From positions 5,059,001-5,123,000 of the forward strand of contig NC_086382.1 of NCBI RefSeq assembly GCF_036588685.1: a DNA stretch of 64,000 nucleotides, written 5' to 3'. Within the stretch, counting starts at the first letter, position 1; the number at the start of each line of letters is the position of its first letter. Below are positions 34,560 to 45,429 of this stretch, one piece after another. The translations under genes and the position numbers were made by a program. The stretch is from Mytilus trossulus. Lineage: Eukaryota; Mollusca; Bivalvia; Mytilida; Mytilidae. The notes beneath the pieces are model-generated. The model was given only the letters and a program-made list of their open reading frames with translations. It searched no databases and was not told the origin of the DNA.

Positions 34560-37500
34560 CTTGGAAAAAGCAAGTCCACTACGTATCGTCACATTCAACA
34601 TTAAAGGCTTTAATTCTAACAAAAAATTACTTTAATGAACTTCTAGATATACACGACATCATACTGTTGCAAGAACATTGGCTTTTTAATTACAAAAAAA
34701 GAACAACTGAAACAACATCATACAGACTTTCTGACCTTCTCAAGACATGTTGACGATGATGAACCAATGTCACCAATAGGTCGTCGAAGGGGATATGGCG
34801 GTATCGCAATCTTATACAGAAAATCAATGTCTTCAATGTTTTCTCATCGTCCTAACGGAAACAACAGAGTTCAAGCTATTGAAATATCTACAACTGGAAA
34901 TCCTACTTGCCTTATTAATGTATATCTTCCTTCTAGAGGTACTGATAGTGGACATGACGCTTATAGCACAGCCTTAGAAGCTCTTAAAGAAATTATCCTC
35001 AAGTACCAAGATACACACTCAATCATGATAGCAGGGGACTTTAACGCCTCATTTATTAGACATTACAAAGACCCCCAAGAAAAACTCTTCAAACAATTTT
35101 GTAAAGAGAATGGATTAGAACTTCCAGCAAAATATCCTACTGATCACACATGTTTTCTAGGAATATCTAGGTCACAGATTGACTACATATTGATAAAAGT
35201 TATTGAAAACACTATACGTTTAAAAGAACTAATTCAGGTTAAAATCCTACGTGAAGGTCACAACACCACTGACCATTATCCTGTGTCTGTCGATCTCTGT
35301 ATAGAACTAAGTGCCAGTCAGAAATAGCAAAAAGAAGTTGTCCGTACAAAAATTAACTGGGAAAAAGTTAATAAGGATAACTATGCTCTTAAAGTTCAGG
35401 AAGTACTAAAAAATAGAAAAAACCTTAACATTAGAACACCATATGGAATTGACCAAGCTACAAATCAATTACTTACTGGATTAAATAACGCTTTTGATAT
35501 ATGCTACCCTCGAAGAAAATCAAAATTTAATAGAAGGAAAAAGATAAGTTGGTCACCAAAACTTGCCAATGCCGTCAGTACATCCAAAAAGGCATTCTTC
35601 CTCTGGGAAAAAGCAGGATATCCCCCTTCAAAAGATAACATCTATAGCATACACAGGCTTGATTCTAAACGGTTAGTAAGATCAATACAAAGACAACAAA
35701 GTGCTGACAAAAGAAATCAGCTACATGAAGAAATTATGAATGCATCGGATAGAGACAAATGAACTATTCTTTAGGTTAATAAAAACCCAAAGATCATCTT
35801 CCTCCCAATTCACTAATACGCTACAAACTCCAGATAAAGAAGCTTCTACGCCGGATGATATAAATGAACTCTTTAAAGAACATTTTGCAAATTTAGCTAA
35901 AACAAAAGACAATCCGTTCTTCGATAAAGAACATGACAACCTGGTCAAATTAGACGCAAAAACAATTGTTAACTTATGCGAAAATGATGACATAACTGTT
36001 CAACCGGTTACCTCTTCTGAAATTTCAAAACTTATTTCACAATTAAAAAAGCGGAAATTTGGAGATGTAGACGGTCTTACTTCAGAACATCTTATATACG
36101 GAGGTATAGCTCTAATTGACTACTTGACAACCCTGATCAATAACATATTCTACACAAAACATGTACCTGCTGCTATAAAAAAAGGGACTATTAACTCCAG
36201 TTCATAAAAAAGACAAGGATCCAACAATTCCCTCGAATTATAGAGGAATAATTGTTATCTCTATCATATGCAATGTTTTAGAACTCTGTTTACGAGTTAG
36301 AATTGAAGGTACCTTAAATAAGCAACAAAATAGACTACAGAAAGGTTTCACAAAAGGCGCTTCCTCAATAAACATTGCTCTTGTAATCACTGAGGCAATA
36401 AATGAAGCAAAGGATAATAATGAAAAACTAATTTTAATCACTCTGGATGCAGAAAAAGCGTTTGATGTGGTAGATCACATACATCTTTTCTGGAAACTTT
36501 ATCACCAAGGAATTACAGGCCCTACCTGGTTACTGATCAGAGAGTTGTATAAAAATACATCAACCCAAGTAAAATCTCAAGGATGTATCTTGCAAGCTTT
36601 CACAAACTGCAAGGAGTAAAGCAGGGAGGTATTTTATCTGCCAACTTCTATAAATCATACAATAAGAATATCCTAGATACGCTTGATGCGACAAATATTA
36701 GATTTAAGATCGGAACCAATTACTTAGGTTGTCCAACATGTGCAGACGATATTATGCTATGTGCAACTTCTGAACAGGATGCTTCAACTCAACTCCGTAT
36801 AATTGAAAGCTGTACAAAGAATGGTAGAGTTAAAATCAATAGTAAAAAGACCGAAATTTTACTGATCAACAAAAAGAGCAAAGAATCAAACCTTGAACTT
36901 TTCAACGAGAAATTTAGTGAAAAACAAACCATAAAACATCTGGGTATTGAAAGACATGACCGAAATACCCCAAATGTAGTCAACAGAATATCCACTGTTA
37001 GAGCTACCATGTATTCTCTCATGGGAGCAGGCTTGCATGGAATAAATGGAGTAAATCCGTTGATTTCATATCAACTGTGTAGAACATTTGTCATACCAAG
37101 AATGCTATACGGTTTTGAAATTTTGAATTTTACCAAGACTGATATTTTGAAATTAGAGATTTTCCAGAAAAAGACATTTAAACATCTGCTATCTCTACCA
37201 CAAAGAACTGCATATGCTGCAATATGTATTTTGTTTGGAGCAGAAACCATTGAATAACACATCCACAAGGCAATGATTTCTCTATTCCTTAGAATTTCAA
37301 AAGATACAAATTCCATTCAGTACAAAATAGGAATCAGACAATTAGCAACAAACAACAGCTGGTATATTAAAGTGGATCATATTCTCAAGTCATATGGATT
37401 GCCCTCTGCACATGAGATAGTCTTAAATCCAAACAAAAACAGGAAAAGATTGACCCATGATATGACAGACTCAACATGAAAAACAAAATGGTCTGAGATA

Positions 37501-37974
37501 GCTAAAACAAAATCATCATTAAATCATATGGAAATAAGTAAATGGAATTTCCGAAGTCCTAATAAGTGTTTGAGCAGTGTCAGAGACAACAAGAGAGATG
37601 TTGCTAAAGACATAATTAAATCCAGAATACTCACTGGAACGTATACAACTCAAAGTATAAACAACCGCTTTGATTCAACAAAATCTGCACAGTACAAACT
37701 ATGTATGGAAGAAACAGAAGACTATAAACATTTTCTTGTGAACTGCAAAAGCCTTAACTTAGTCAGGAAAATTCACCATATCAGAATCAAACATTGTTTG
37801 ATTGAAAATCAAATCAACTACAACTACATCATTGAATGTGATGACGATCTACTCCAATTGTTAATTGACAGTTCCATCAACCTTCGGATACCAAAATCTC
37901 AATTAGTAGATATAGAAAGAATCTGCAAAGACTGGGTATTTGCATTACACACCAAGAGAGCAGAATTATTGTGA
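34560..37974 (+). pseudogene. LINE ORF2: endonuclease, reverse transcriptase, C-terminal zinc knuckle
   Basis: An APE-type endonuclease begins with LRIVTFNIKGFNSNKK (about 34578) and includes AGDFNASF (35028), SQIDYILI (35174) and TTDHYPVSVD (35267). The reverse transcriptase follows with NYRGIIVIS (36237), LITLDAEKAFD (motif A, 36435), LQGVKQGGILS (36607) and CADDIML (catalytic box, 36739, with Cys for the usual Tyr). The C-terminus has a knuckle with the pattern C-x2-C, then H and C (37705-37750). The frame is broken by many stops and shifts (for example near 34635, 35327, 36207, 37257, 37479), so the copy is dead. The organisation fits the Jockey/CR1 group. Confidence 0.85.
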
Positions 37975-37981
37975 AATATAC

Positions 37982-38418
37982 ATTCATTGTGTAATCATAC
38001 GTTTTTTGATTGAGTTAAGTCTGCCAATTGATATTTTATCGTATGTTTTTATATGTTGTGATGTTATGCTATTGTTTCAGAAAAAGGGAGAAGGTTTGGG
38101 CCCATTAAAACGTTTAATCCCGCTGCAAATGTTTGCACCTGTCCTAAGTCAGGAATCTGATGTACAGTAGTTGTCGTTTGTTTATGTAATATATACGTGT
38201 TTCTCGTTTCTCGTTTTGTTTATATAGATTAGACCGTTGGTTTTCCCGTTTGAATGGTTTTACACTAGTTATTTTGGGGCCCTTTATAGCTTGTTGTTCG
38301 GTGTGAGCCAAGGCTCCGTGTTGAAGGCCGTACTTAAACCTATAATGGTTTAATTTTTGAATTGTTGTTTGGATGGAGAGTTGTCTCATTGGCACTCACA
38401 CCACATCTTCCTATATCT
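37982..38418 (+). repeat. 3' tail, copy 2 (directly after LINE ORF2)
   Basis: This starts within about 10 bp of the LINE stop codon (37972-37974). It repeats 31752-32207 almost base for base, including both 'ttgtcgtttgtttatgtaat' and the terminal 'cttcctatatctata'. Confidence 0.85.
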
Positions 38419-38766
38419 ATAACAATTACACTCTGCATATTAACTGTAAGAGTTCGGGAATTCAGTGAAGGATAATGAACAATAGTACTCGACTCTCTAC
38501 TGATGAACATCACATCATCTAAAATTAGCTAGAATCGGTCATGAGAATGGGTATAAACATTAACTTATCATCATGGTTATTAAATACATATATGTTTGTT
38601 CTATTCCAACCAAAAAAAATTCAATAAAATAGAGAATTAAACCTGTTGCTAGATGATAATTTTAAATCTAATATGAGCCTCAATGTTATAAGTGTCACAA
38701 AATTATAATACATGTTAAAATAAATTTACAACATGAATTAATAGTTTTTTTAGGTTTTATATAAAC

Positions 38767-39679
38767 TAGTGTTGTCAAATCGTACACTTTTGCGTAACCG
38801 GTTACTCGGATAATCGTTCGACCGATTAACCGGTTAATCGGTAGTTTTAGTTGTCGTATGAAAGCCTTATCAATAGTACCCTACATGTACAAATAGTTAT
38901 AAGATGTGGTATGGGTGTTAATTTGACAACATTTTCATCCAAGTCATAATATTACGATTAAAGAATTGAAGTTTGTCCTTTGGCGTAATAAGGCTTGTCT
39001 GTGAGGATTCCTGGAGAAATTTGACTTTTTATAAACAGATACACCGTATCAACTATAGCATTTGTACCAACTTCAGATATAAAAAAAATACATCTTGATC
39101 TCGTACAATTGAATTTGCCTGAAACCGAACAATGTTTAATTTTCTGTTTCTTTACTTTGTTTGCTTGTTTCTTTAAGCATGTTACTGTTACTATCACGTA
39201 TACATTGAGAACATTCACATTGGGTTGCATTTCACAACTTTTGAGTTAGCATTTCGTTTAAAGAAAGACTAAACATTGCACTCCGGAAGTTACACATTTA
39301 GTTGTTAGTTTACACAATATAAGACCAAAAACGGAATAATCATCTAATTAGTAAAATTTAATCGCATCTCTGATTTAAAGTTATTGTTAAACAAACATGC
39401 TTACCAATCATGTTTCTTTAAGGTCCTACCCCGAGCTCTAATTAATTTTATGTATTTAGGATTAACAATAGCAATCAATATACTGGACAATTGATCTGTC
39501 AAATTAAAAACCACAACTAAATTTTTAAATAAAACATAACTTCTTAATGGTTTTGATGCAAAGTTATATGAAAACTATCAAATTGAAAAAAGTCCGGTTA
39601 ACCGGTTAGCGTTTTTGATATTCGGTATTCGGTCGTTCGACCGGTTAACCGGTTAACCGGTTAACTGTTGACATCACTA
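38767..39679. mobile_element. Non-autonomous hAT element, 913 bp, perfect 8-bp target duplication
   Basis: The termini read TAGTGTTGTCAA (left) and TAGTGATGTCAA (right, inverted). They are flanked by identical 8-bp repeats ATATAAAC (38759-38766 and 39680-39687), the hAT hallmark. Subterminal regions are packed with ACCGGTTAA motifs in both orientations (38797-38842 and 39594-39665), likely transposase-binding sites. No transposase is encoded. Confidence 0.9.
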
Positions 39680-39766
39680 ATATAAACATCTAATGAGGAA
39701 CCTCGATTGGTCTTAACTCTTTATCATCACTTCCATAGATGAACCTTAAACATATTTTTATCTTTA

Positions 39767-39800
39767 AAGAAGAAGAAGAAGAAGAAGAAGAAGAAGAAGA
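39767..39800 (+). repeat. GAA microsatellite
   Basis: This is an uninterrupted (GAA)n run of about 34 bp. Open frames through it are low-complexity artefacts. Confidence 0.9.
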
Positions 39801-39881
39801 TGGAAGTGTTAAACGACCTTGACTGGCTTTACAGCCTTCGCACGATCGACTCGGTGCCCGAAGTCGGTTGGTGAGCTTTAA

Positions 39882-40204
39882 CATATTTTCTGCGTTGGGT
39901 CAGGAACAGGTGAAAATGCCATAGGTAGGCCGCCATCTTGGTTTTGGTGAGTTGTTTTTCTTTTGTTGACTATTTTGATCTTTACTTCACCATGTTCACA
40001 TCGGCTGCTTTCAGGGCCATATTGGTCAGCTTGGCAGCCCGCTACCCTCGATGAAGGAGTACAGGTAGATGAGTCGTGGACGTAGTATTAAAGATGACAG
40101 GAAACATTAATAGGACCAAAGTCGCCAGACAGTGAAATGAAGGTCCATTATCTAACACATAGGATACATAGGATACAGCCCTCGGTCGTCAATCGGCATA
40201 ACAA
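39882..40204 (+). repeat. Long direct repeat, left copy (~320 bp)
   Basis: This is nearly identical to 41482-41791, sharing 'gggtcaggaacaggtga', 'cataggtaggccgccatct' and 'gatgagtcgtggacgtag'. The 1.28 kb between the copies has no coding frame. It could be an LTR-like pair of a non-autonomous element, or two insertions of one repeat. Confidence 0.75.
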
Positions 40205-41481
40205 GCCCCCATCTACAATGGGTTTTGGAGTACATGTTGACGCGTGAATATACGCACAATAACAAACGTTTACTGTACAGCGTTGGATTGGTTTCTGTCA
40301 TCTTAAGTATTATTATGTTGATCAATCTAAAAGTAACCCTCATCGATCGCGAAGATAGCGGGTAAAGAAGAACTGATCCAGCACCTCCGTACAGCTGTAA
40401 TGACTGAGACGTGACTGTGTAATGATTGAAATTTTAATTTGTACAACAAATGGAAGTTTTTAAAGACCTTGACTGGCTATACAGCTCTTGCACTGTCGAT
40501 AATATTAATTTGTAGAATGTCTTTCTCCATCTTGCATTTTGAAAACCCAGAAAAAACAATTGGTCTAGATCTGTAATAAAATGTGCAAATTTTGAGAAAA
40601 GTTGGTAATTCATGTATATAAGAATTTTCATTTCAATATAGAAAATGACATATGGTTGTATTTTACAAAAGAAAAAGAATGCTTTTGTTTGATTCAATGT
40701 TTTCCACTTGACCATATAAGGGGATGCAACTCAAATGTAAGAGCAGATAATTCAGATAAAGTTACTTTAACAATAAAATATGTTAGAAATTAACCTATTT
40801 TTTCTGTAGCAAAAAAAAATGGTGCCGTGACCCCATTAAAAATGTTATGGTGTAGTTTTCATTTTAAAGCAGAAAATTGGGTTTTCCATGCCTAATCTGT
40901 ACAAAATCTGTCAACTTTGCCAACCTGTAGCGTGAAAATAAGCTTCATGACCCATTATTATTATTTTTTTAAAGAATGATTTAAACTAAGTTTTGGCAGG
41001 CAGATATATATTGTTAGGTATACTGTTCTCAGGTTTTTGTAAATTATTAAAAAAAAATATATGGATTATAACTTTGAAACCCCATCTACTATAAGGCCGT
41101 TTGTTTTCTCGTGTGAATTTTTGTGTCTTTAGAATTAATTTTTCTAATGAACTATGTAAGGGGAGCTAAATCTTAAAGAACACAATTTATACTGGACATA
41201 TAGGAACATTTTCATTTATAACTTGTAGCAAGAAAACATTTTCGATGACACCATTTTATTTTCTTCAAAAAACATAATATAACCTACTTCTCATATTTAA
41301 TTTGAAAATTCTGTTTCATAGATTTCTTTCTATCCACATATATGTGCTTTTTCATGAACAATCAAAGGAAATTTTGGCCATTTTGAACGACTCATACCTT
41401 TAAAAATGGGAGGTAACCCATACTTTAAATCATTTATTTGAAAAAAAGCATAGAAAACTTCATTTTAACAAAATATAAAAA

Positions 41482-41791
41482 TATTTTCTGCTTTGGGTCA
41501 GGAACAGGTGAAGATGCCATAGGTAGGCCGCCATCTCGGTTTTGGTGAGTTTTTTTCTTTTGTTGACTATTTTGATCTTTACTTCACCATGTTCACATCG
41601 GCTGCTTTCAGGGCCATATTGGTCAGCTTGGCAGCCTGCTACCCTCGACGAAGGAGTACTGGTAGATGAGTCGTGGACGTAGTATTAAAGATGACAGGAA
41701 GCATTATCAGGACCAAAGTCGTGAGACAGTGAAATGAAGGTCCATTATCTAACACATTGGATACAGCTCTCGGACGTCAATCGGCATAACA
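41482..41791 (+). repeat. Long direct repeat, right copy (~310 bp)
   Basis: This is the partner of 39882-40204, with a short deletion near its end where 'acataggatacataggatac' is reduced to one unit. It ends about 130 bp past the stop of the TRIM gene. Confidence 0.75.
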
Positions 41792-41918
41792 CGGTAAACA
41801 CAGTGAACGTTCAAGAAACGTTAAAACGTCACAAACGCATCATCCAGTCAATATTTCCGTTTAAAACCAGCATCAACGATTAAAACAGTGAAAATGTAAG
41901 CGTTGATGCATCATCATG

Positions 41919-43838
41919 TCAAATGTCAAAGCAAATTTCGAACAACAAAAGTTCTTTTCCATTCTGATTAGTCAGAACGAGATATTTTCCATCTTTGCTC
42001 ACGTCAATGTATCTTGGATCTAAAATTTTGTCTTTTTCCCCAAGCAATACTTGGTGGTTTAAACCATCCTCTGAAATGTGTACAATATTGTTTGAATTGT
42101 GTCCTGTTACATAAATGTTACCAGATATGTTGTCGCTAGTAATTCCACGTGCACCATTCAGGTCACGATGGGAAAATCGAAATTGTTCTGCCCCGTTTTC
42201 ATGTTTTTTAACGATTGATGAATTGTCTGAAACGTACAGTATGTCTTTATTATCGCAATGAATATATGTATCTACATCAATTCCTTCTATAATTTCGCAA
42301 AGAGCAATCCCAAAAGTATCATAAATGGTAATAGTGTTTAAGTCGGCTGCAATTAATTTGTCCTTACAAATGTAAATGCTTTGTAGGTCTGCCTTAATAG
42401 GAATGATTCGAGTTTGATAAGTGTCGGTAGAGTCGATATGGATGAAATGTATCTGGCTTTTACCATTGTTCAGAACTGCTATTTCATTGGTTCCTGATTC
42501 TGTAATGTCGTATGGTAAGAAAGACAGTTTGGTTGTTCTCACTTTGTTACCCTTTAGATCAAAGATTTCCAAAGTGTTCTCATTGCAACATGATGCTATT
42601 ATGTTGTCTGTCGTAAAGCAAGCTTCATAATGAAGTTCCTTTAAATTTGTTATGGATTTAATCAACTTCAAACAAACAGGAAACCGCTTGTATGCCAAGT
42701 TCATTTTACGGTTTGTTGTTTCCACATTGGTTACACGACAGGCCCCATCAATTATTTTAAAACTTTCGTCTAAAGAGGGATCGATGTTGACGTCTACATT
42801 AACATAGTGATCAAACGATTGATCTTCGAAATGTTTCTTATGTTCCAGTAATCTCCCCTTTAATTTTCCAGTCTCAATCATAACCTGGGCATCTGATGCC
42901 TTTTCAATGCATGCTTCCAGTAACTTTATTTCGTTGTCAAGTTGTTTCTTAACATTTTCAAAAATCGTGTTTCTTTCCTCTAACCTTTCTTTTTCATTGT
43001 CAAGTTCTTTCGTCAACTCCATTTTAAGTCTATCAATGATCTTTTTCACTTTTTGTTCCAAAGATTCTTTAAGTCTTGCTACTTTCATGAAAGCGTCTTT
43101 ACTCTGAGAATTCAGTGTTTTAATCCCATCACTTGTATTTGAAAGGATATTGTTTACATCGCCTGCCATTAATGTCATTACTTTTTGTAAATTTTTAACA
43201 GTATTTGAGTCCCGGTATATATGTGCTGCATCCTCAATTGTGCAGACATTTTCGCATTTTCGATGTTCGACGGAAACACACACGGAACAACAAGGTATTT
43301 GATGATCTGAACAATACAATTTAAGTTTCTCATTTTTATGTTTTGAACAACTGCTTTGAAATTTAACAGGAAATTGAAAGGCACTTTCAAATTTCTCTAT
43401 TGGAATAACTTCGTGGTTTTCAAATATTTTATGATGTTTGTGATAACGATTACAAGTTTGACAAAGAGTGTCCGAATAGTCGATACAAGCATAATTTGCT
43501 ACAGATTTCTCGCCCATTCTGTCACAAGATGTGCAAACTTTTCCGGCATGTTTCAGCTTGCCACTATCAATAAGACTTATTAAAAGAAAATTATCTGGCA
43601 AGCGGTTTGCCCATTCATTTGCCTTAATTTCTGAATCAGGAATCTGCACCACCGACCTACATATAGGACATTCAGCACTTTGATTGTTGACACCTTTTTC
43701 AAACGAGGAAGTAATATAAGCCTCAATACACTTCTCACAGAACGTATGTAAACACGGTAAATATTTCGGTTTCGTTAATATTTCTAAACAAATCGGACAT
43801 ATCGTTATATCCATTACATCCTCCTTTGAAGATGCCAT
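41919..43838 (-). CDS. TRIM (tripartite-motif) E3 ubiquitin ligase with C-terminal propeller-like domain
   Basis: This is a single-exon protein of 639 residues. It has a RING finger (CPIC at 14-17, CLHTFCEKC at 29-37, CPIC at about 57-60) and a first B-box (CTSCDRMG through CQTCNRYHKHH, about 102-150). A second B-box follows (CSKHKNEKLKLYCSDHQIPC, about 165-205), then a long coiled coil (about 225-345). The C-terminus of about 230 residues has repeated short beta-strand blocks such as GARGITSDNISGNIYVTG, like NHL or six-bladed propellers of TRIM56/TRIM71-type proteins. I chose the Met at 43838 because it lies directly before the RING; the open frame continues upstream to 44033 with unrelated hydrophobic residues. 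Such proteins ubiquitinate target proteins, and in bivalves the family is hugely expanded and linked to innate immunity. The substrate is unknown. Confidence 0.9.
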   Translation of the reverse strand: MASSKEDVMDITICPICLEILTKPKYLPCLHTFCEKCIEAYITSSFEKGVNNQSAECPICRSVVQIPDSEIKANEWANRLPDNFLLISLIDSGKLKHAGKVCTSCDRMGEKSVANYACIDYSDTLCQTCNRYHKHHKIFENHEVIPIEKFESAFQFPVKFQSSCSKHKNEKLKLYCSDHQIPCCSVCVSVEHRKCENVCTIEDAAHIYRDSNTVKNLQKVMTLMAGDVNNILSNTSDGIKTLNSQSKDAFMKVARLKESLEQKVKKIIDRLKMELTKELDNEKERLEERNTIFENVKKQLDNEIKLLEACIEKASDAQVMIETGKLKGRLLEHKKHFEDQSFDHYVNVDVNIDPSLDESFKIIDGACRVTNVETTNRKMNLAYKRFPVCLKLIKSITNLKELHYEACFTTDNIIASCCNENTLEIFDLKGNKVRTTKLSFLPYDITESGTNEIAVLNNGKSQIHFIHIDSTDTYQTRIIPIKADLQSIYICKDKLIAADLNTITIYDTFGIALCEIIEGIDVDTYIHCDNKDILYVSDNSSIVKKHENGAEQFRFSHRDLNGARGITSDNISGNIYVTGHNSNNIVHISEDGLNHQVLLGEKDKILDPRYIDVSKDGKYLVLTNQNGKELLLFEICFDI

Positions 43839-44834
43839 TTGAATATTTATTTGGTGTGTTCCAAACCTGTACCAATTGTCTAATAGATAAGACTTTATCC
43901 TGTAGATGACAGATATGTTATCGAGACTCAGATAACAAATCAAACTAACATTCAAAACAGTGACGGGTATACCCGGTAAACAGGTGAACTGGTTCATTCC
44001 CTCCACCATTTGAGCAATGACTAATGGTATCATTAGGTTTCTAATTGATTATATATTTTAGCAGAAAAATCCATATTATACAATGTATACTTTTTTTGGT
44101 GAATGTTAATATATGTAACGAAAGCTGACTCTGACTGAGTTTTGCTTTCAAAATCTTGGTCTATAATATAAACAATTACCTATAAGATTTTATCTGTTGA
44201 CGTATAAAATACTTGATAAAGAAAGTATAAATAGTCTTACAGCGTTTCAACTTTAAGGTTGCTGGGGGTCTTAATTAAAGTGGGGGATCTATAATTCATT
44301 AAATCTTTTAATAATTTGTTCAAATATAGTCTTATCATTTTAATTTCAAAAATATAATAAAAATTATCGGTCACCGGACCATTTTCGAGCTACAGGTTTT
44401 GTAAATATGTAAAGAATATGCATGGAAAATCCAATTCTATATGATAAAAAGAAAAAAAGAAAACTACACCATAGAATTTTAAGGTAGAATGTGAGAAGAT
44501 AGCTCTTATACCATGCTTTTTTTTTACAGTCTTAAGTATGGTAAAACACATAATTACCTACATTAACAAGAAAAGTCTTATATGCCACAGCTGGTGGACG
44601 TTCCGTACCCGATGGTATCACCAGCCCAGTAGTCAACATTTCGGTGTTGACATGAATATCAATAACGTGATCATTTTAAAAAACCAAAACTTTGAATTTT
44701 TTTGAAAAACCAAGGATTTTCTTTTCCCAGGCATAGATTACCTTAGTCGTATTTGGCACAACTTTTTGGAATTTTGGATACTCAATGCTCTTCCAACTTT
44801 GTACTTGTTTGGCTTTATAAATATTTTAATATGA

Positions 44835-44878
44835 GCGTCACTGGTGAGTGTTATATAGACGAAACGCGCGTCTGGCGT
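44835..44878 (+). ncRNA. Hammerhead ribozyme, mutated core
   Basis: Stem I (GCGTCA with TGGCGT), GAAA, CGCGCG and TC are intact. The core reads CTGGTGA instead of CTGATGA and stem II has one G-G mismatch, so it is probably inactive. Confidence 0.65.
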
Positions 44879-45185
44879 ACTAAATTAAAATCCTGATACC
44901 TTTGATAACTATTTACACCACTGGGTCGATGCCACTGCTGGTGGTCCCCGAGGGTATCACCAGCACAGTAGTCAACATTTCGGTATTGACATGAATATCA
45001 AAAATGTGGTCATTTTTATAAATTTCCTGTTAACAAAACTTTGAATTTTTTGAAAAACTAAGGATTTTCTTATCCCAGGCATAGATTACCTTAGCCGTAT
45101 TTGGCACAACTTTTTGGAATTTTGGATCCTCAATGCTCTTTCAACTTTGAACTTGTTTGGATTCATAAATATTTTGATATTAGCG

Positions 45186-45229
45186 ACGTCACTGATGAGT
45201 CTTATGTAGACGAAACGCGCGTCTGGCGT
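45186..45229 (+). ncRNA. Hammerhead ribozyme, all core residues intact
   Basis: In order: stem I strand ACGTCA, core CTGATGA (45192-45198), stem II GTC/GAC with a 7-nt loop (45199-45211), GAAA (45212-45215), minimal stem III CGCGCG (45216-45221), then TC with predicted cleavage after 45223, and stem I partner TGGCGT (45224-45229). All six stem I positions pair, one as G-T. The stem III loop of about 2 nt is typical of hammerheads that work as dimers, which matches the tandem arrangement. This is the best candidate for activity in the window. Confidence 0.8.
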
Positions 45230-45429
45230 ACTAAATTATAATCCTGGTACCTTTGATAACTACTAGAACTATTCATTTGCACGTGAATAATTCATCAGTG
45301 ATGTTTCTTATATGATATTGACAAAATTTGCTGCTAAAAGCAATTATTATTTTACAATGTCAATTTCATTAACAGGGCGCTAGCTGTCAAAATCTTGTTC
45401 ACCGATTTCACTCAAATTATCATATCCCT

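Larger units (their letters stand above)
44602..45255 (+). repeat. Tandem dimer of a 351-bp hammerhead-ribozyme repeat (retrozyme-like)
   Basis: Two direct units share 'atcaccagc-cagtagtcaa', 'cccaggcatagattacctta', 'ggcacaactttttggaattt' and 'atcctg-tacctttgataact'. Each ends in a hammerhead motif in the same orientation. The two predicted cleavage positions (after 44872 and 45223) are 351 nt apart, so a transcript through both would release a 351-nt RNA. This arrangement is known for retrozymes, small non-autonomous retroelements found in plants and in animals including bivalves. No protein is encoded. Confidence 0.75.

Noticed and set aside
39882..41791. LTR retrotransposon
   Set aside because: There are no coding frames between the repeats, no TG/CA termini and no primer-binding site. 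I kept it as a direct repeat only.
43839..44033. N-terminal extension of the TRIM protein to the first Met of the frame
   Set aside because: The 65 extra residues have no RING-family counterpart, and the Met at 43838 sits directly before the RING.
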